NCBI GenBank assembly: GCA_015075555.1
Contig: JABTUD010000001.1
Coordinates: 1,054,001-1,118,000, forward strand
Reading direction: 5' to 3'
Source of the DNA: Thermoflexaceae bacterium
Lineage (GTDB): Bacteria; Chloroflexota; Dehalococcoidia; Tepidiformales; Tepidiformaceae
DNA: 64,000 nt
The notes under the pieces are model-generated. The model did not search any database, was not told the origin of the DNA, and saw only the letters and a program-made list of their open reading frames with translations. Shown in pieces: positions 26,776 to 35,233 of the stretch; position 1 is the stretch's first letter, and every line of letters begins with the position of its first letter. Made by a program: the position numbers and the translations under genes.

Positions 26776-27669
26776 TCAACCCGCGGCAGGCGCCTGGACG
26801 TTTGCGCCAGCGTGCCCTGCCTGCTCCTCGGCGTGGTAGGAGCTTCGAACCAGGGGGCCGGACTCCACGTGCCGGAAGCCCCTGTCGTGGGCAGCCCGGG
26901 CAAGCGCGGCGAATTCCTGCGGGGTCCAGTAGCGCTCGATGGGGAGGTGTTGCGGGGTAGGGCGCAGGTACTGGCCGATCGTCACTACATCCACGTTATG
27001 GCGGGCGAGGTCGTCGAAGACGGCGATCACCTCATCGGCCGTTTCGCCGAGGCCGAGCATGAGGCCGCTCTTGGTGAGGGAGCCGGGGCCGAGCTCTTTC
27101 GCAGCAGCGAGCACGCCGAGCGAGCGTTCGTAGATCGCCTGCGGCCGCACCTGGCGGTAGAGCCTCGGGATGGTCTCCACGTTGTGGCCAAGGATGTCCG
27201 GCCCTGCGGCCATCACGGTGGAAAGGGCGCCGCGGTCGCCCTTGAAATCGGGGATGAGAAGCTCGGCGGTTGTTCCCGGGGAGAGGCGGCGGATCTGCCG
27301 GATAGTCTCGGCGAAAATGGCGGCCCCGCCATCGGCGAGCTCATCGCGGTTGACGCTGGTGATAACGGCGTGGCGCAGGCCCATCCGTTCCACTGCCACG
27401 GCGACGCGCCCGGGCTCGCCCCGGTCAAGCCCCGAAGGACGCCCCGTCGTCACCGCGCAGAAGCCGCAGGAGCGGGTGCAGATGTCGCCCAGGATCATGA
27501 ACGTGGCAGTGCCGCGATTCCAGCACTCGCCTATGTTCGGGCAGCGGGCCTCTTCACAGACGGTGTGCAGGTCCTTGCTGCGCATGAGGTCTTGCACATG
27601 GCCGTACCCGGGGCCGGTGGGGAAGCGAACCTTGAGCCACTCCGGGCGCGGGCCGGCGGGTGTGGTCAT
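26776..27669 (-). CDS. lipA: Lipoyl synthase
   Basis: 297 residues. The radical-SAM enzyme inserts sulfur into octanoyl groups on E2 and H proteins. Both iron-sulfur clusters are visible: the auxiliary [12 protein letters not shown] (about 34-45) and the radical-SAM CTRSCGFC (about 62-69). The C-terminal [16 protein letters not shown] carries the RSSYHA auxiliary-cluster serine. TAATCT 6 nt upstream of the ATG supports the start. No lipB is nearby. Confidence 0.96.
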   Translation of the reverse strand: MTTPAGPRPEWLKVRFPTGPGYGHVQDLMRSKDLHTVCEEARCPNIGECWNRGTATFMILGDICTRSCGFCAVTTGRPSGLDRGEPGRVAVAVERMGLRHAVITSVNRDELADGGAAIFAETIRQIRRLSPGTTAELLIPDFKGDRGALSTVMAAGPDILGHNVETIPRLYRQVRPQAIYERSLGVLAAAKELGPGSLTKSGLMLGLGETADEVIAVFDDLARHNVDVVTIGQYLRPTPQHLPIERYWTPQEFAALARAAHDRGFRHVESGPLVRSSYHAEEQAGHAGANVQAPAAG

Positions 27670-27763
27670 GAGGATAGATTACACCGCTTCGAGGCGGCGC
27701 CGGGGACGGCCAGCTCGGCGAGAGGTGCTGTCGCGTGGGAAGCGGCGCCTGTAACCTACGGGC

Positions 27764-28333
27764 ATGGCGGAGCCGCAGTGCCACTACTGTGACCGGCCGG
27801 CCGAGGCGGAGTGCCCAACCTGTGGGCGGCTCTACTGCCCCGAACACGGCGAGGACGTGTGCCTGCGGTGCCTGGCGCCCGCGTCGGCAACGCCGTCGGC
27901 GATCGCCTTCCGCGGGTCCATCGCGGCGCTGCTGGTGGGGACAGCCGTTGCCATATACCTGGTGATTTCGCCGCCCCAGAGTAAGAGCAAGGCGGACCCG
28001 GGACGCACGGTGACAACTTCGACCCCGGCAGTGGTAGCAACAGCCACACCCACGCGGCCGGGCGCCTCTCCCACGTCCGCAGCCACAACCGCTCCTGGAA
28101 GCTCGCCAACTGCGGCGCCCTCAGCCTCACCGTCACCGGGTGGGACGGCGACGTCCACCCCCAGCCCAACACCCGGCGGAGAGCGCACCTACACCGTGCA
28201 GTCCGGCGATACGCTTTCGGGCATCGCCGCCCAGTTTGGAGTCACGGTGGAGGCCATCGAGGCGCTCAACCCTGGCATCAAGCCCGAGACCCTGCAGATT
28301 GGGGCCGTTCTGAAGATCCCACCCGCCCAATGA
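27764..28333 (+). CDS. B-box-type zinc finger, transmembrane and LysM protein
   Basis: 189 residues. Eight Cys/His ligands at the N-terminus ([31 protein letters not shown], about 6-36) form a B-box-like double zinc site. One membrane helix (about 49-66), a Thr/Pro/Ser spacer and a C-terminal LysM domain ([18 protein letters not shown], about 143-186) follow. The expected topology is zinc finger inside and peptidoglycan-binding LysM outside. TAACCT lies 6 nt before the ATG. It overlaps the next gene by 4 nt. Confidence 0.8.
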   Translation: MAEPQCHYCDRPAEAECPTCGRLYCPEHGEDVCLRCLAPASATPSAIAFRGSIAALLVGTAVAIYLVISPPQSKSKADPGRTVTTSTPAVVATATPTRPGASPTSAATTAPGSSPTAAPSASPSPGGTATSTPSPTPGGERTYTVQSGDTLSGIAAQFGVTVEAIEALNPGIKPETLQIGAVLKIPPAQ

Positions 28334-28824
28334 GCTGGCAGAACGAGCCGGACCTGATGGCCCGGGTGGAGGCAGCGCGAGCGCGCGGACGCCTCTGGCG
28401 GAGCGTGGCGCTCTGGGGACCGCTATTCGTGGGCTCGGCGGCGCTCCTCCTCTTCTTCTTCTTCGACCGGCTGCTTACGGGCGGTGACTACGGCGGCACG
28501 TGGTTCCTTGTCATCGTCCTGGCGGTGCTGAGCTTTCTTTTCGGCTTCCAGGCAGCGCAGGCCGCGCTCGACCTCTCGGGCGGCATCGAAGAGACCACCG
28601 GGGAGGTGACGCGGCGCTGGTCGCGCTCGGATTCCCTGGTGATGCGAAGCCACTACATCCGCCTCGATAGCGGGCGTATCCTCCGCGTGGGCGCCCAATT
28701 CCACACCAACATCCGCGAGGGCGACCTCTTGAAGGTGACGTATTTCCCGCACTCGGCGCTGGCGGTCTGGGTCGAGAGGTTGCCGCCCGCAGAGAAGAGG
28801 GTTGAGGGCGAACCGGGCATCTGA
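28330..28824 (+). CDS. DUF3592-like two-helix membrane protein
   Basis: 164 residues. Two hydrophobic helices (about 25-46 and 56-80) are followed by a beta-rich domain ([54 protein letters not shown]). The latter pattern resembles DUF3592/OB-like membrane proteins. It is translationally coupled to the LysM gene, so a cell-envelope role is plausible. Function unknown. Confidence 0.7.
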   Translation: MSWQNEPDLMARVEAARARGRLWRSVALWGPLFVGSAALLLFFFFDRLLTGGDYGGTWFLVIVLAVLSFLFGFQAAQAALDLSGGIEETTGEVTRRWSRSDSLVMRSHYIRLDSGRILRVGAQFHTNIREGDLLKVTYFPHSALAVWVERLPPAEKRVEGEPGI

Positions 28825-28875
28825 GCCTGGGCCGCGGCACTGGCAGGGGTGGTGAGGACATGTAGAATCCGGCAC

Positions 28876-29595
28876 GTGAGCGAGGCGCCGGCCCGGAGCT
28901 CCCCTTACCGAACCATTCGCGAGCTGGCTGACGACGAGCGGCCGCGCGAGCGGCTCCTGCGTCATGGCCCCGAGGTGCTCAGCGACGCGGAACTGGTGGC
29001 AATCCTCCTCGGTTCGGGAGTTCCGGGTGAGAATGTCGTGGACCTGGCGCGACGGATGATTGATGGCGCGGGCGGACTGGCGGGGCTGTTGCGTTCCGAT
29101 GCTGCGGCGCTCCAGCGCACCCGGGGCCTCGGGCCGGCCAAGGCAGCGCAGGTGATCGCAGCAGTGGAGCTGGGGCGCCGGGCGGGGCGCCTGGACCCGG
29201 ACGCGCGGCCGTTGCTCACGACACCAGAAGCAGTGTTCGCACTGATGGGGCCGTTCTTCGCCGGGAAGACGAAGGAACAGCTCTTCGTGCTCGCGCTGGA
29301 CACGCGCGGGCGGCTCCTGGGCACACCGGTGGCTATCGCAGGGGGCGTGAGCGCGGTCTCGGTACGTGCCGCCGAAGTATTCCGCGAAGCGATGGTGCTT
29401 GAGGCAACCTCAGCGATCCTGGCCCACAACCACCCCTCGGGCGACCCCCGGCCAAGCCCCCAGGATGTTTCGGTGACTCGCGACATGGTGGCGGCAGGCG
29501 AGCTGCTGGGCATTGCCGTGCTCGACCACGTGGTCATTGGCCAGGGGCGATTTGTCTCCATGAAGCGTGAGGGGCCGGGTTTCGCGAAGCGATAG
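28876..29595 (+). CDS. radC: RadC family JAB-domain protein
   Basis: 239 residues. An N-terminal helix-hairpin-helix region (LLRSDAAALQRTRGLGPAKAAQVIAAVELG) is followed by a JAMM/JAB domain with the metal motif in HNHPSGDPRPSPQD (about 187-200) and the upstream Glu in FREAMVLEA. DNA-repair involvement is the traditional assignment and is not well established. The GTG at 28876 is chosen because TAGAAT lies 7 nt before it; the ATG-like frame at 28849 is longer without support. Confidence 0.92.
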   Translation: MSEAPARSSPYRTIRELADDERPRERLLRHGPEVLSDAELVAILLGSGVPGENVVDLARRMIDGAGGLAGLLRSDAAALQRTRGLGPAKAAQVIAAVELGRRAGRLDPDARPLLTTPEAVFALMGPFFAGKTKEQLFVLALDTRGRLLGTPVAIAGGVSAVSVRAAEVFREAMVLEATSAILAHNHPSGDPRPSPQDVSVTRDMVAAGELLGIAVLDHVVIGQGRFVSMKREGPGFAKR

Positions 29596-29665
29596 CGGCG
29601 CAGTCTTCGCCAGGATCGCGCCCGTCACATAGACTCGCGGGGGGACACCATACGGGAGACGGCCA

Positions 29666-30457
29666 ATGCCCTACAGGCTCGCAGCCATCGACCTCGACCA
29701 GACTCTGCTCGACTCGCGCAACCGGGTGGGTGAGGCCGACGCGCGCGCCCTGCGCGCTCTTGCGGAGACGGGGGTAATCATCGCCGCCGCTACAGCCCGC
29801 TGGCATACGGCGGCGCGCTGGCCGCTGGAGCAGCTCGGGATCGATGCCGCGACCATCGCCTGCGGGGGCGCGGATGTCCGCCTGGGCGACGGCGCGATTG
29901 TGGAACAGACACCGCTCCCGCCCGAGTTCGTGCCTTTCATCGCCGCGCTCTGCGACCGGGCGGGCTGGGTTGTCAGCCTCTCCACACCCGGCGTGACGTA
30001 CCGGCGCGAACGCGAGCTACCTGCGTGGGCGGCGAACGCCCCGGCAGGGCTCGTACCGGTGACGCACCTCCGCGAGGCCGATCTCACGGGGTTGCTGACG
30101 GTGCTGGCGCACGTGGATGAAGGGGACCCGCATCTCGCCGAGCTGGCGCCATGGGCGGGGAGAGTGCGGGTGCACAACGCGGTCGCGTTTGATGGCAGCG
30201 GGATGATCACGGTGACGGCGGCCGGGATAGACAAGGGCACAGCCCTGGTGGCGCTCTGTGGGGCGCTCGGACTCGACCCGGCAGAGGCGGTGGCCTTTGG
30301 CGACAGCGAGGTCGACATCCCGATGTTCGAGGCTGCGGGACTGGCGGTTGCCATGGGAAACGCCACGGCGCCCGTCAGGGCCGCGGCGGCGATGGTCACC
30401 GCGACCGCAGACGAGGGCGGCGTGGCGCAGGCTATCCGCCGGATCTGGGGCTGCTGA
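29666..30457 (+). CDS. HAD-superfamily Cof-type phosphatase
   Basis: 263 residues. Motif I is DLDQTLLDS (residues 9-17; Gln where Gly is usual), motif II TAR, a C2B cap in the centre, motif III Lys in GIDKGTALVAL and motif IV FGDSEVDIPMFEAAG. This layout is that of Cof/YbiV sugar-phosphate phosphatases. Substrate unknown. Confidence 0.9.
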   Translation: MPYRLAAIDLDQTLLDSRNRVGEADARALRALAETGVIIAAATARWHTAARWPLEQLGIDAATIACGGADVRLGDGAIVEQTPLPPEFVPFIAALCDRAGWVVSLSTPGVTYRRERELPAWAANAPAGLVPVTHLREADLTGLLTVLAHVDEGDPHLAELAPWAGRVRVHNAVAFDGSGMITVTAAGIDKGTALVALCGALGLDPAEAVAFGDSEVDIPMFEAAGLAVAMGNATAPVRAAAAMVTATADEGGVAQAIRRIWGC

Positions 30458-30463
30458 GCGAGC

Positions 30464-31768
30464 CTACGCCTGCTTGACCACGAGCACGCGGTCGACGCGG
30501 CGCCCATCCATCGCCATCACGCGGAACTGGTAACCGGGCACGTCGACGCGGTCCCCAACGCGGGGAATGCGGCCCAGGCGCGACATGATGAAGCCCCCGA
30601 CGGTGTCGTAGTTCTCGTTGGCGAGGTCGGCACCGGTGGCATCCTCGACATCGGCGATGAGGGCGAGGCCGCTGAGGAGGAGGTTACCGGTGGCGAGGGC
30701 GCGAACCGACTCCGCCACCTTGCGGCCGCCCAGCCAGCGGCCGAGGAGGCGGTAGAGCACCTCATCGGCGGTGAGGATGCCGCTTGTGCCACCGTGCTCG
30801 TCGACCAGGACAACGATCTGGACCTGCTGGGCGCGCATGGCGGCCACGGCGACTTCGACCGAGACCGATTCGGGAATGGCGACCGCGGGGCGCACAAGGC
30901 TGCGCCATTCGGACTGCCCGCGGTGAACGAGGCGGAGCACGTCCTTGGCATCGATGATCCCGACGATATGGTCGAGGTCATCTTCGTAGACGGGGTAACG
31001 GGTGTGCTGGTGTTCTTCGATGGTGGTGAGGAGGCCGTCGATCGTGGCTTCGGTATCGATGGCGACCACTTCGGTGCGGGGAACCATGATCTGGTCGGCC
31101 TGGATGGCGCTGAATTCGAGGGCTCTCCGGGCGAGGAGCAGCTCGGATGTGGAGAGGAGGCCGGCGCGGGCGCTGGCTTCGATGACGAGCTCGAGCTCTT
31201 CGGGCGGGAGGTTGGCCTCGTGTTCGCCCGCTGGCCTGACACCAGCCGCGCGCACAACGAGGCGGCCCGCTTCGTTCATGAGCCAGATGAAGGGCCGGAA
31301 GACGGCGCTGAACACCGCAATCGGCATCGAGACCCAGAGGGCTGTCGCCTCGGAGCGCTGCAGGGCTACGGTCTTTGGGGCAAGCTCGCCAAGGATGATG
31401 TGCAGGCTGGTGATGAAGGCAAAAGCCACGACGAAGGCCACCGCGTGCGAAACGGTATCAGAAGCGACGCCCCCGACCGCAGAGCTGATAGGCGGTTCGA
31501 TGATCCTTGCCACGGCCGGTTCGCCGATCCAGCCAAGGGCGAGGCTGGACATGGTTATGCCCAGCTGGGTGGCGGCGATGTAGCGGTCGAGCTCGTGCAG
31601 CGAAGAGAGGAGGAGGCGCGCCCGCGCCTGCCCCTGGCCGGCAAGCTGCTCGATGCGCGTGCGGCGGACGGCGACGTAGGCGAACTCGGTGGCCACAAAG
31701 AGGCCGTTAGCGGTGACGAGCGCCACCACGGCGACCAGGCCAAGGATCACGAGCACAGGTTCGGACAT
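30464..31768 (-). CDS. CNNM/CorC-HlyC family membrane protein (DUF21, CBS pair, CorC domain)
   Basis: 434 residues from the ATG at 31768, which has GAGGTGG upstream. The DUF21 transmembrane domain (about 1-190) contains the ATEFAYVAVRRTRIEQL and LALGWIGEP segments typical of the family. A CBS pair follows (MVPRTEVVAIDTEATI to VLVDEHGGTSGILT), then a CorC_HlyC domain (DTVGGFIMSRLGRIPRVGDRVDVPGYQFRVMAMDGRRVDRV). Likely role: Mg2+/Co2+ efflux or homeostasis. Confidence 0.92.
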   Translation of the reverse strand: MSEPVLVILGLVAVVALVTANGLFVATEFAYVAVRRTRIEQLAGQGQARARLLLSSLHELDRYIAATQLGITMSSLALGWIGEPAVARIIEPPISSAVGGVASDTVSHAVAFVVAFAFITSLHIILGELAPKTVALQRSEATALWVSMPIAVFSAVFRPFIWLMNEAGRLVVRAAGVRPAGEHEANLPPEELELVIEASARAGLLSTSELLLARRALEFSAIQADQIMVPRTEVVAIDTEATIDGLLTTIEEHQHTRYPVYEDDLDHIVGIIDAKDVLRLVHRGQSEWRSLVRPAVAIPESVSVEVAVAAMRAQQVQIVVLVDEHGGTSGILTADEVLYRLLGRWLGGRKVAESVRALATGNLLLSGLALIADVEDATGADLANENYDTVGGFIMSRLGRIPRVGDRVDVPGYQFRVMAMDGRRVDRVLVVKQA

Positions 31769-31818
31769 GGGCAACCACCTCGACGGAATGGTAATGGATG
31801 GGCAGAGTTGCGCCGCGG

Positions 31819-32709
31819 TCAGTGGAAGAGGGCGCGATAGGAGGCGCTGGCGAAAAAGCCGGCCAGGATGGTGCGCGTATGCGGCGGGACAGGGAGCTCT
31901 TCGAACTCGGCCGGGGCGAAGTAGCGAAAAGCCTGCCCCTCATTGGCGGTGATGAGATCCTCGGCGAGGTCCGCATCGGTGTAGTAGACGTGCTGAACGT
32001 GGACGAGGGCGGTGGGGAGTTCGGGGTCACGCCGGTAGACGCGGAAGAGCCGCAGTGTCTCGAGGAGGTGGCCAGTCTCCTCTTCGAATTCCCGAAAGGC
32101 GGCGAGGTCAGGCGCTTCGCCCGGGTTGACCATCCCGCCGGGGAGCGACCAGTGACCAGGGAAGCGGCCGGGAGGCAGGTCTGCATCGCGGAGCTGGAGC
32201 AACACACGGCCCCAGCGGTCCAGTTCAATGACACTGACGCCAACCCGGAAGGGGGCCGCGAGGGCGAGCGTGCCGCGGTACTGGTCACTGGCGAGGAAGC
32301 GCTCGACGAGGGAGCGGCTGGAAGGGTTCATGAGCAGGCCGGCAATCTCTGCCGGTGACCAGAAACGGAAGTCGAGCCCTTCGTTGACCTGGAGATCCGC
32401 GGGGTCAACTTCGTCGTCGGCGAAGAAGAAGTGGAGCCGCTCGACGCGAAGGCCTGGAAGTTCGTGCCGGGAGATGGTCGCGAAGAAGCGGAGGCGCTGA
32501 AGGCGTACGCCCGTTTCCTCCTCGAATTCGCGGAGGGCTGTCTCGCGAGGTGACTCGTTGCCTTCGCGGCCACCGCCGGGGAGTGTCCAGCGGCCGTAGC
32601 CGGCAGGCGGCACGACGTCGTCCCGCTGCTGGAGGAGCAAGCGGCCGGTGCGGTCGAAAAGGGCGACAATGCTGCCTTCGCGCAATGGCGCCGGCACCGC
32701 GGTTTCCAT
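31819..32709 (-). CDS. Tandem double-Nudix hydrolase
   Basis: 296 residues made of two Nudix domains. Each has an intact Nudix box: residues 46-68 (GGGREGNESPRETALREFEE...) and 191-213 (GGMVNPGEAPDLAAFREFEE...). Both keep the REFEEETG catalytic core, so both may be active. Substrates could be nucleoside diphosphate derivatives or capped nucleotides. TACCAT 8 nt before the ATG fits the leaderless pattern. Confidence 0.88.
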   Translation of the reverse strand: METAVPAPLREGSIVALFDRTGRLLLQQRDDVVPPAGYGRWTLPGGGREGNESPRETALREFEEETGVRLQRLRFFATISRHELPGLRVERLHFFFADDEVDPADLQVNEGLDFRFWSPAEIAGLLMNPSSRSLVERFLASDQYRGTLALAAPFRVGVSVIELDRWGRVLLQLRDADLPPGRFPGHWSLPGGMVNPGEAPDLAAFREFEEETGHLLETLRLFRVYRRDPELPTALVHVQHVYYTDADLAEDLITANEGQAFRYFAPAEFEELPVPPHTRTILAGFFASASYRALFH

Positions 32710-32759
32710 TGGACACGATGGTACACCGGCGGCGCCGGGGGGGCCGTACCGGTGTTTCG

Positions 32760-33101
32760 CTACCGGGTCCCCTCAAGCTCAGTGCCGGGAGCCCATTCCC
32801 GCGCCCATTCGGTGATGGTCTCAACGACCCCTTCGAGGGCGCGGCCCTTGGCGGTGAGCTGGTACTCGATGCGCACGGGGGTTTCTGGGAAGACCTGGCG
32901 GTCAACGATGCCCTCGGCCTCGAGCTCCTTGAGACGCTCGGAGAGGAGCCTATCGGAGAGGCCGGGCACGCTCTGGGCTATGTCCATGAAGCGGATACGG
33001 CCCGCAAGGAGCGAGCGGATGATGGCGCCGGTCCATCTGCGGCCGACAAGCTCGATGGCCCTGTGATAGCGGGGGCAGAATCCGTTCGGTGCATCGCTCA
33101 T
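32760..33101 (-). CDS. HxlR-family winged-helix transcriptional regulator
   Basis: 113 residues from the ATG at 33101. CPRYHRAIELVGRRWTGAIIRSLLAGRIRFMDIAQSVPGLSDRLLSERLKELEAEGIVDR is a textbook HxlR domain. GAGGAG lies upstream of the start. The target is unknown, and neighbours on both sides (Nudix, beta-lactamase-fold gene) are on the same strand with long gaps. Confidence 0.9.
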   Translation of the reverse strand: MSDAPNGFCPRYHRAIELVGRRWTGAIIRSLLAGRIRFMDIAQSVPGLSDRLLSERLKELEAEGIVDRQVFPETPVRIEYQLTAKGRALEGVVETITEWAREWAPGTELEGTR

Positions 33102-33302
33102 TCGTCGTTTTCTCCTCGGGGAACCGTGACCGGCGCCTTCTTCGGCGTGGCCCGCGCATGGGTGATATGGATGATGACTTTGTGTCAGGACATTATTTTC
33201 CAGAATCATAACTGATTCCAGCCAGTAGTGCAATTGCCCCGGAAAGTTAATGTCACAGCGATCATCGGCCGGACAGGGCGCCGATTGAGGCTCGCGCCCT
33301 GC

Positions 33303-34097
33303 CTATCGTTCCGGCGGCGGCATGCGCCGGCGGTACATGTTGCGCATGAAGGTGCGAAAGCGGGCGGCGCGGCGGCGCAGGCCCGCGATGGAGGGCGGTC
33401 GCCGGGATCGCCCGGCGAGCTCGCGAAGGGCGGAGTCGAAGCCAGCAAGCAGCGGCTGGCCGTGGCCAGGGCAGCCCACTGCCGGGGCGATGCTCGCAAA
33501 GGCGGCCAGGGACTCCTCGAAGAGCGTATTGTCGGCGTTGGCCAGTGCCATTGGCCTGCCCAGGCGGCGGTGGTGGCTGATTGCCATGTCGCCGATGAAT
33601 GCCACCCCGGGGACGGTGGCAACGTAACAGAACGACCCGGGTGTATGGCCCGGCGTTGGATAGGCGCGAAGCCCGGGCAGCAGGTCAGTCTCCTCTTCGA
33701 GAACAATGTCGACGGGCAGCAGCGTGACGCGCCTGCGCAGCAACAGACGCGAGAGGAATCGCCAGGGGTGGGTGCGGCCGGTCGTGCGGGCGATTGCCCA
33801 CCCGCTACCGCCGGGGGCCTGGGCGCAGTCTCCCCGGCCTGCGACGACGAGCGCGCCGGTGCGGTTCCGCAGTTCAAGGGCAGCGCCCGTGTGGTCGAAG
33901 TGGCCATGGGTGAGGAGGATGCGTGCGATGGGCCTTTCGCCGGCGACGGGGCGGACCTCATCGAGGATGGCCCGGACGTTTGACCCGAAACCCGTGTCGA
34001 CCAGCGCAAGCTGGCCATCGGCGGCCTCAACAAGGTAGACATTGGAGCCACGGGTCCGGTGGAGCCACCAGACTCCCTGCGCAACCAGGTCGGCCAT
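33303..34097 (-). CDS. Metallo-beta-lactamase-fold hydrolase
   Basis: 264 residues. The metal motif is LTHGHFDHTG (about 63-72), with further ligands in TPGHTPGS and FIGDMA and a final His in GCPGHGQP. A basic C-terminal tail (RRRAARFRTFMRNMYRRRMPP) is unusual. It could be a glyoxalase II-like or quorum-lactonase-like enzyme; the substrate cannot be inferred. Confidence 0.88.
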   Translation of the reverse strand: MADLVAQGVWWLHRTRGSNVYLVEAADGQLALVDTGFGSNVRAILDEVRPVAGERPIARILLTHGHFDHTGAALELRNRTGALVVAGRGDCAQAPGGSGWAIARTTGRTHPWRFLSRLLLRRRVTLLPVDIVLEEETDLLPGLRAYPTPGHTPGSFCYVATVPGVAFIGDMAISHHRRLGRPMALANADNTLFEESLAAFASIAPAVGCPGHGQPLLAGFDSALRELAGRSRRPPSIAGLRRRAARFRTFMRNMYRRRMPPPER

Positions 34098-34220
34098 TCT
34101 GCTTTCCGCTTCCCCGGGGTGAGCACTGGGCGGGAGAGGACCGCCTGCGGTCTCATCTTACCTTTCGCGGACCGGACAGGTGGGCAATCGCGACAGTGCG
34201 ACGTGCTACAATCCCCGGCC

Positions 34221-35000
34221 ATGAGCGGCCAGATGTTTCGACTTTCGCACAGCAAGGCGCAGGCGTTCGCCGAATGCCGGAAGCTGTACTGGTTCCGCTA
34301 TGTTTCGGGGGAGCCATGGCCGGCGGCGCCCCCCAACCCGGCCGGCTGCGTGGGGACAGGCGTACACCGGGCGATGAAGGTGCTCTGCGAGACCGGGGAC
34401 CCGGCCGACGGCGCACATGAGCTCGGCGTTTATCTCCGCATGCCCGCCCACGAGTGCGCTGGCCCGGGCACGGAGGCGCACCGGCTGGCCTTCCAGTTCT
34501 ATGAGGCCGGGTGCGCCGCCCATGCCTCGATTGACAGCGAGAAGCGCTGGGCCGAGATCGATACGTGGGCGCCGTGGCCGTCGCGCGGGATGACGCTGAG
34601 CGCCCGCATTGACCGGGCGGACATCGTGCGCGGCAGCGGCTGGCAGATCATCGACTGGAAGACGGGGGCGTTTGAAGTGGACGAGGTCACGGATGCGCAG
34701 CTCGACATCGGCCATGTCGCGCTTCGCACCTCGCAGCGGATGATGGGTGACGCGCCGGTAACGGCGGTCGCGTGGAACCTGCGCACGGGCACGAGGCGGG
34801 TGCGGGCGCTGCAAAAGGAAGATGCGCGGGCGACGATGGCGAGGCTTGCCAACCTGGCGCAGCGCATGCAGGCGGAGCAGGGGTTTGAGGCGATGCCGGG
34901 GACCTTCTGCGCGCTCTGTGACTGGCGTCAGCGCTGCCCGGAGGCTGCCGAGGTGGAGACCCGGGGGTGGGACGCACATGCGGCGCCCGAGGAAACCTGA
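34221..35000 (+). CDS. Solitary Cas4/RecB-like PD-(D/E)XK nuclease with Fe-S cysteines
   Basis: 259 residues. Nuclease core: His49 in GTGVHRA, Asp131 in ARIDRAD and the D-x-K pair Asp145/Lys147 in IIDWKTG. Four cysteines in the Cas4/AddB arrangement, Cys19 (AFAECRK) and Cys230, 233, 239 (FCALCDWRQRC), probably bind a 4Fe-4S cluster. There is no CRISPR array, cas gene, helicase or phage gene nearby. TACAAT 8 nt before the ATG supports this start over the longer frame from 34059. Confidence 0.85.
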   Translation: MSGQMFRLSHSKAQAFAECRKLYWFRYVSGEPWPAAPPNPAGCVGTGVHRAMKVLCETGDPADGAHELGVYLRMPAHECAGPGTEAHRLAFQFYEAGCAAHASIDSEKRWAEIDTWAPWPSRGMTLSARIDRADIVRGSGWQIIDWKTGAFEVDEVTDAQLDIGHVALRTSQRMMGDAPVTAVAWNLRTGTRRVRALQKEDARATMARLANLAQRMQAEQGFEAMPGTFCALCDWRQRCPEAAEVETRGWDAHAAPEET

Positions 35001-35233
35001 GGCGGCGTAGCCCGGGCGGGCCGGCGAACATCGGTGATGCCCGCCGGCCGCCGGGATATCTCGCGTCAGCGGCTGAGTCGGGCCATACGTGTCGAGTTGG
35101 CCCGCTGGCGGGGGCCAGCGCAGGCGCGGGACGGGGGCCACCCTAACATGGGGCCGTGACGCGCCACAATCCCGCCGGGGGTGGAGATCCGGGGTATGGC
35201 CACGTTCACCACAGGCAGCCCCGCGGGGCTGGA

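Noticed and set aside
27764-27871. B-box as evidence of a ubiquitin-like ligase
   Set aside because: There is no RING or coiled-coil; in bacteria such fingers are common small zinc modules, so no ligase function is claimed.
34221-35000. CRISPR-associated locus around the Cas4-like gene
   Set aside because: No repeats with regular spacers and no other cas gene within the window.
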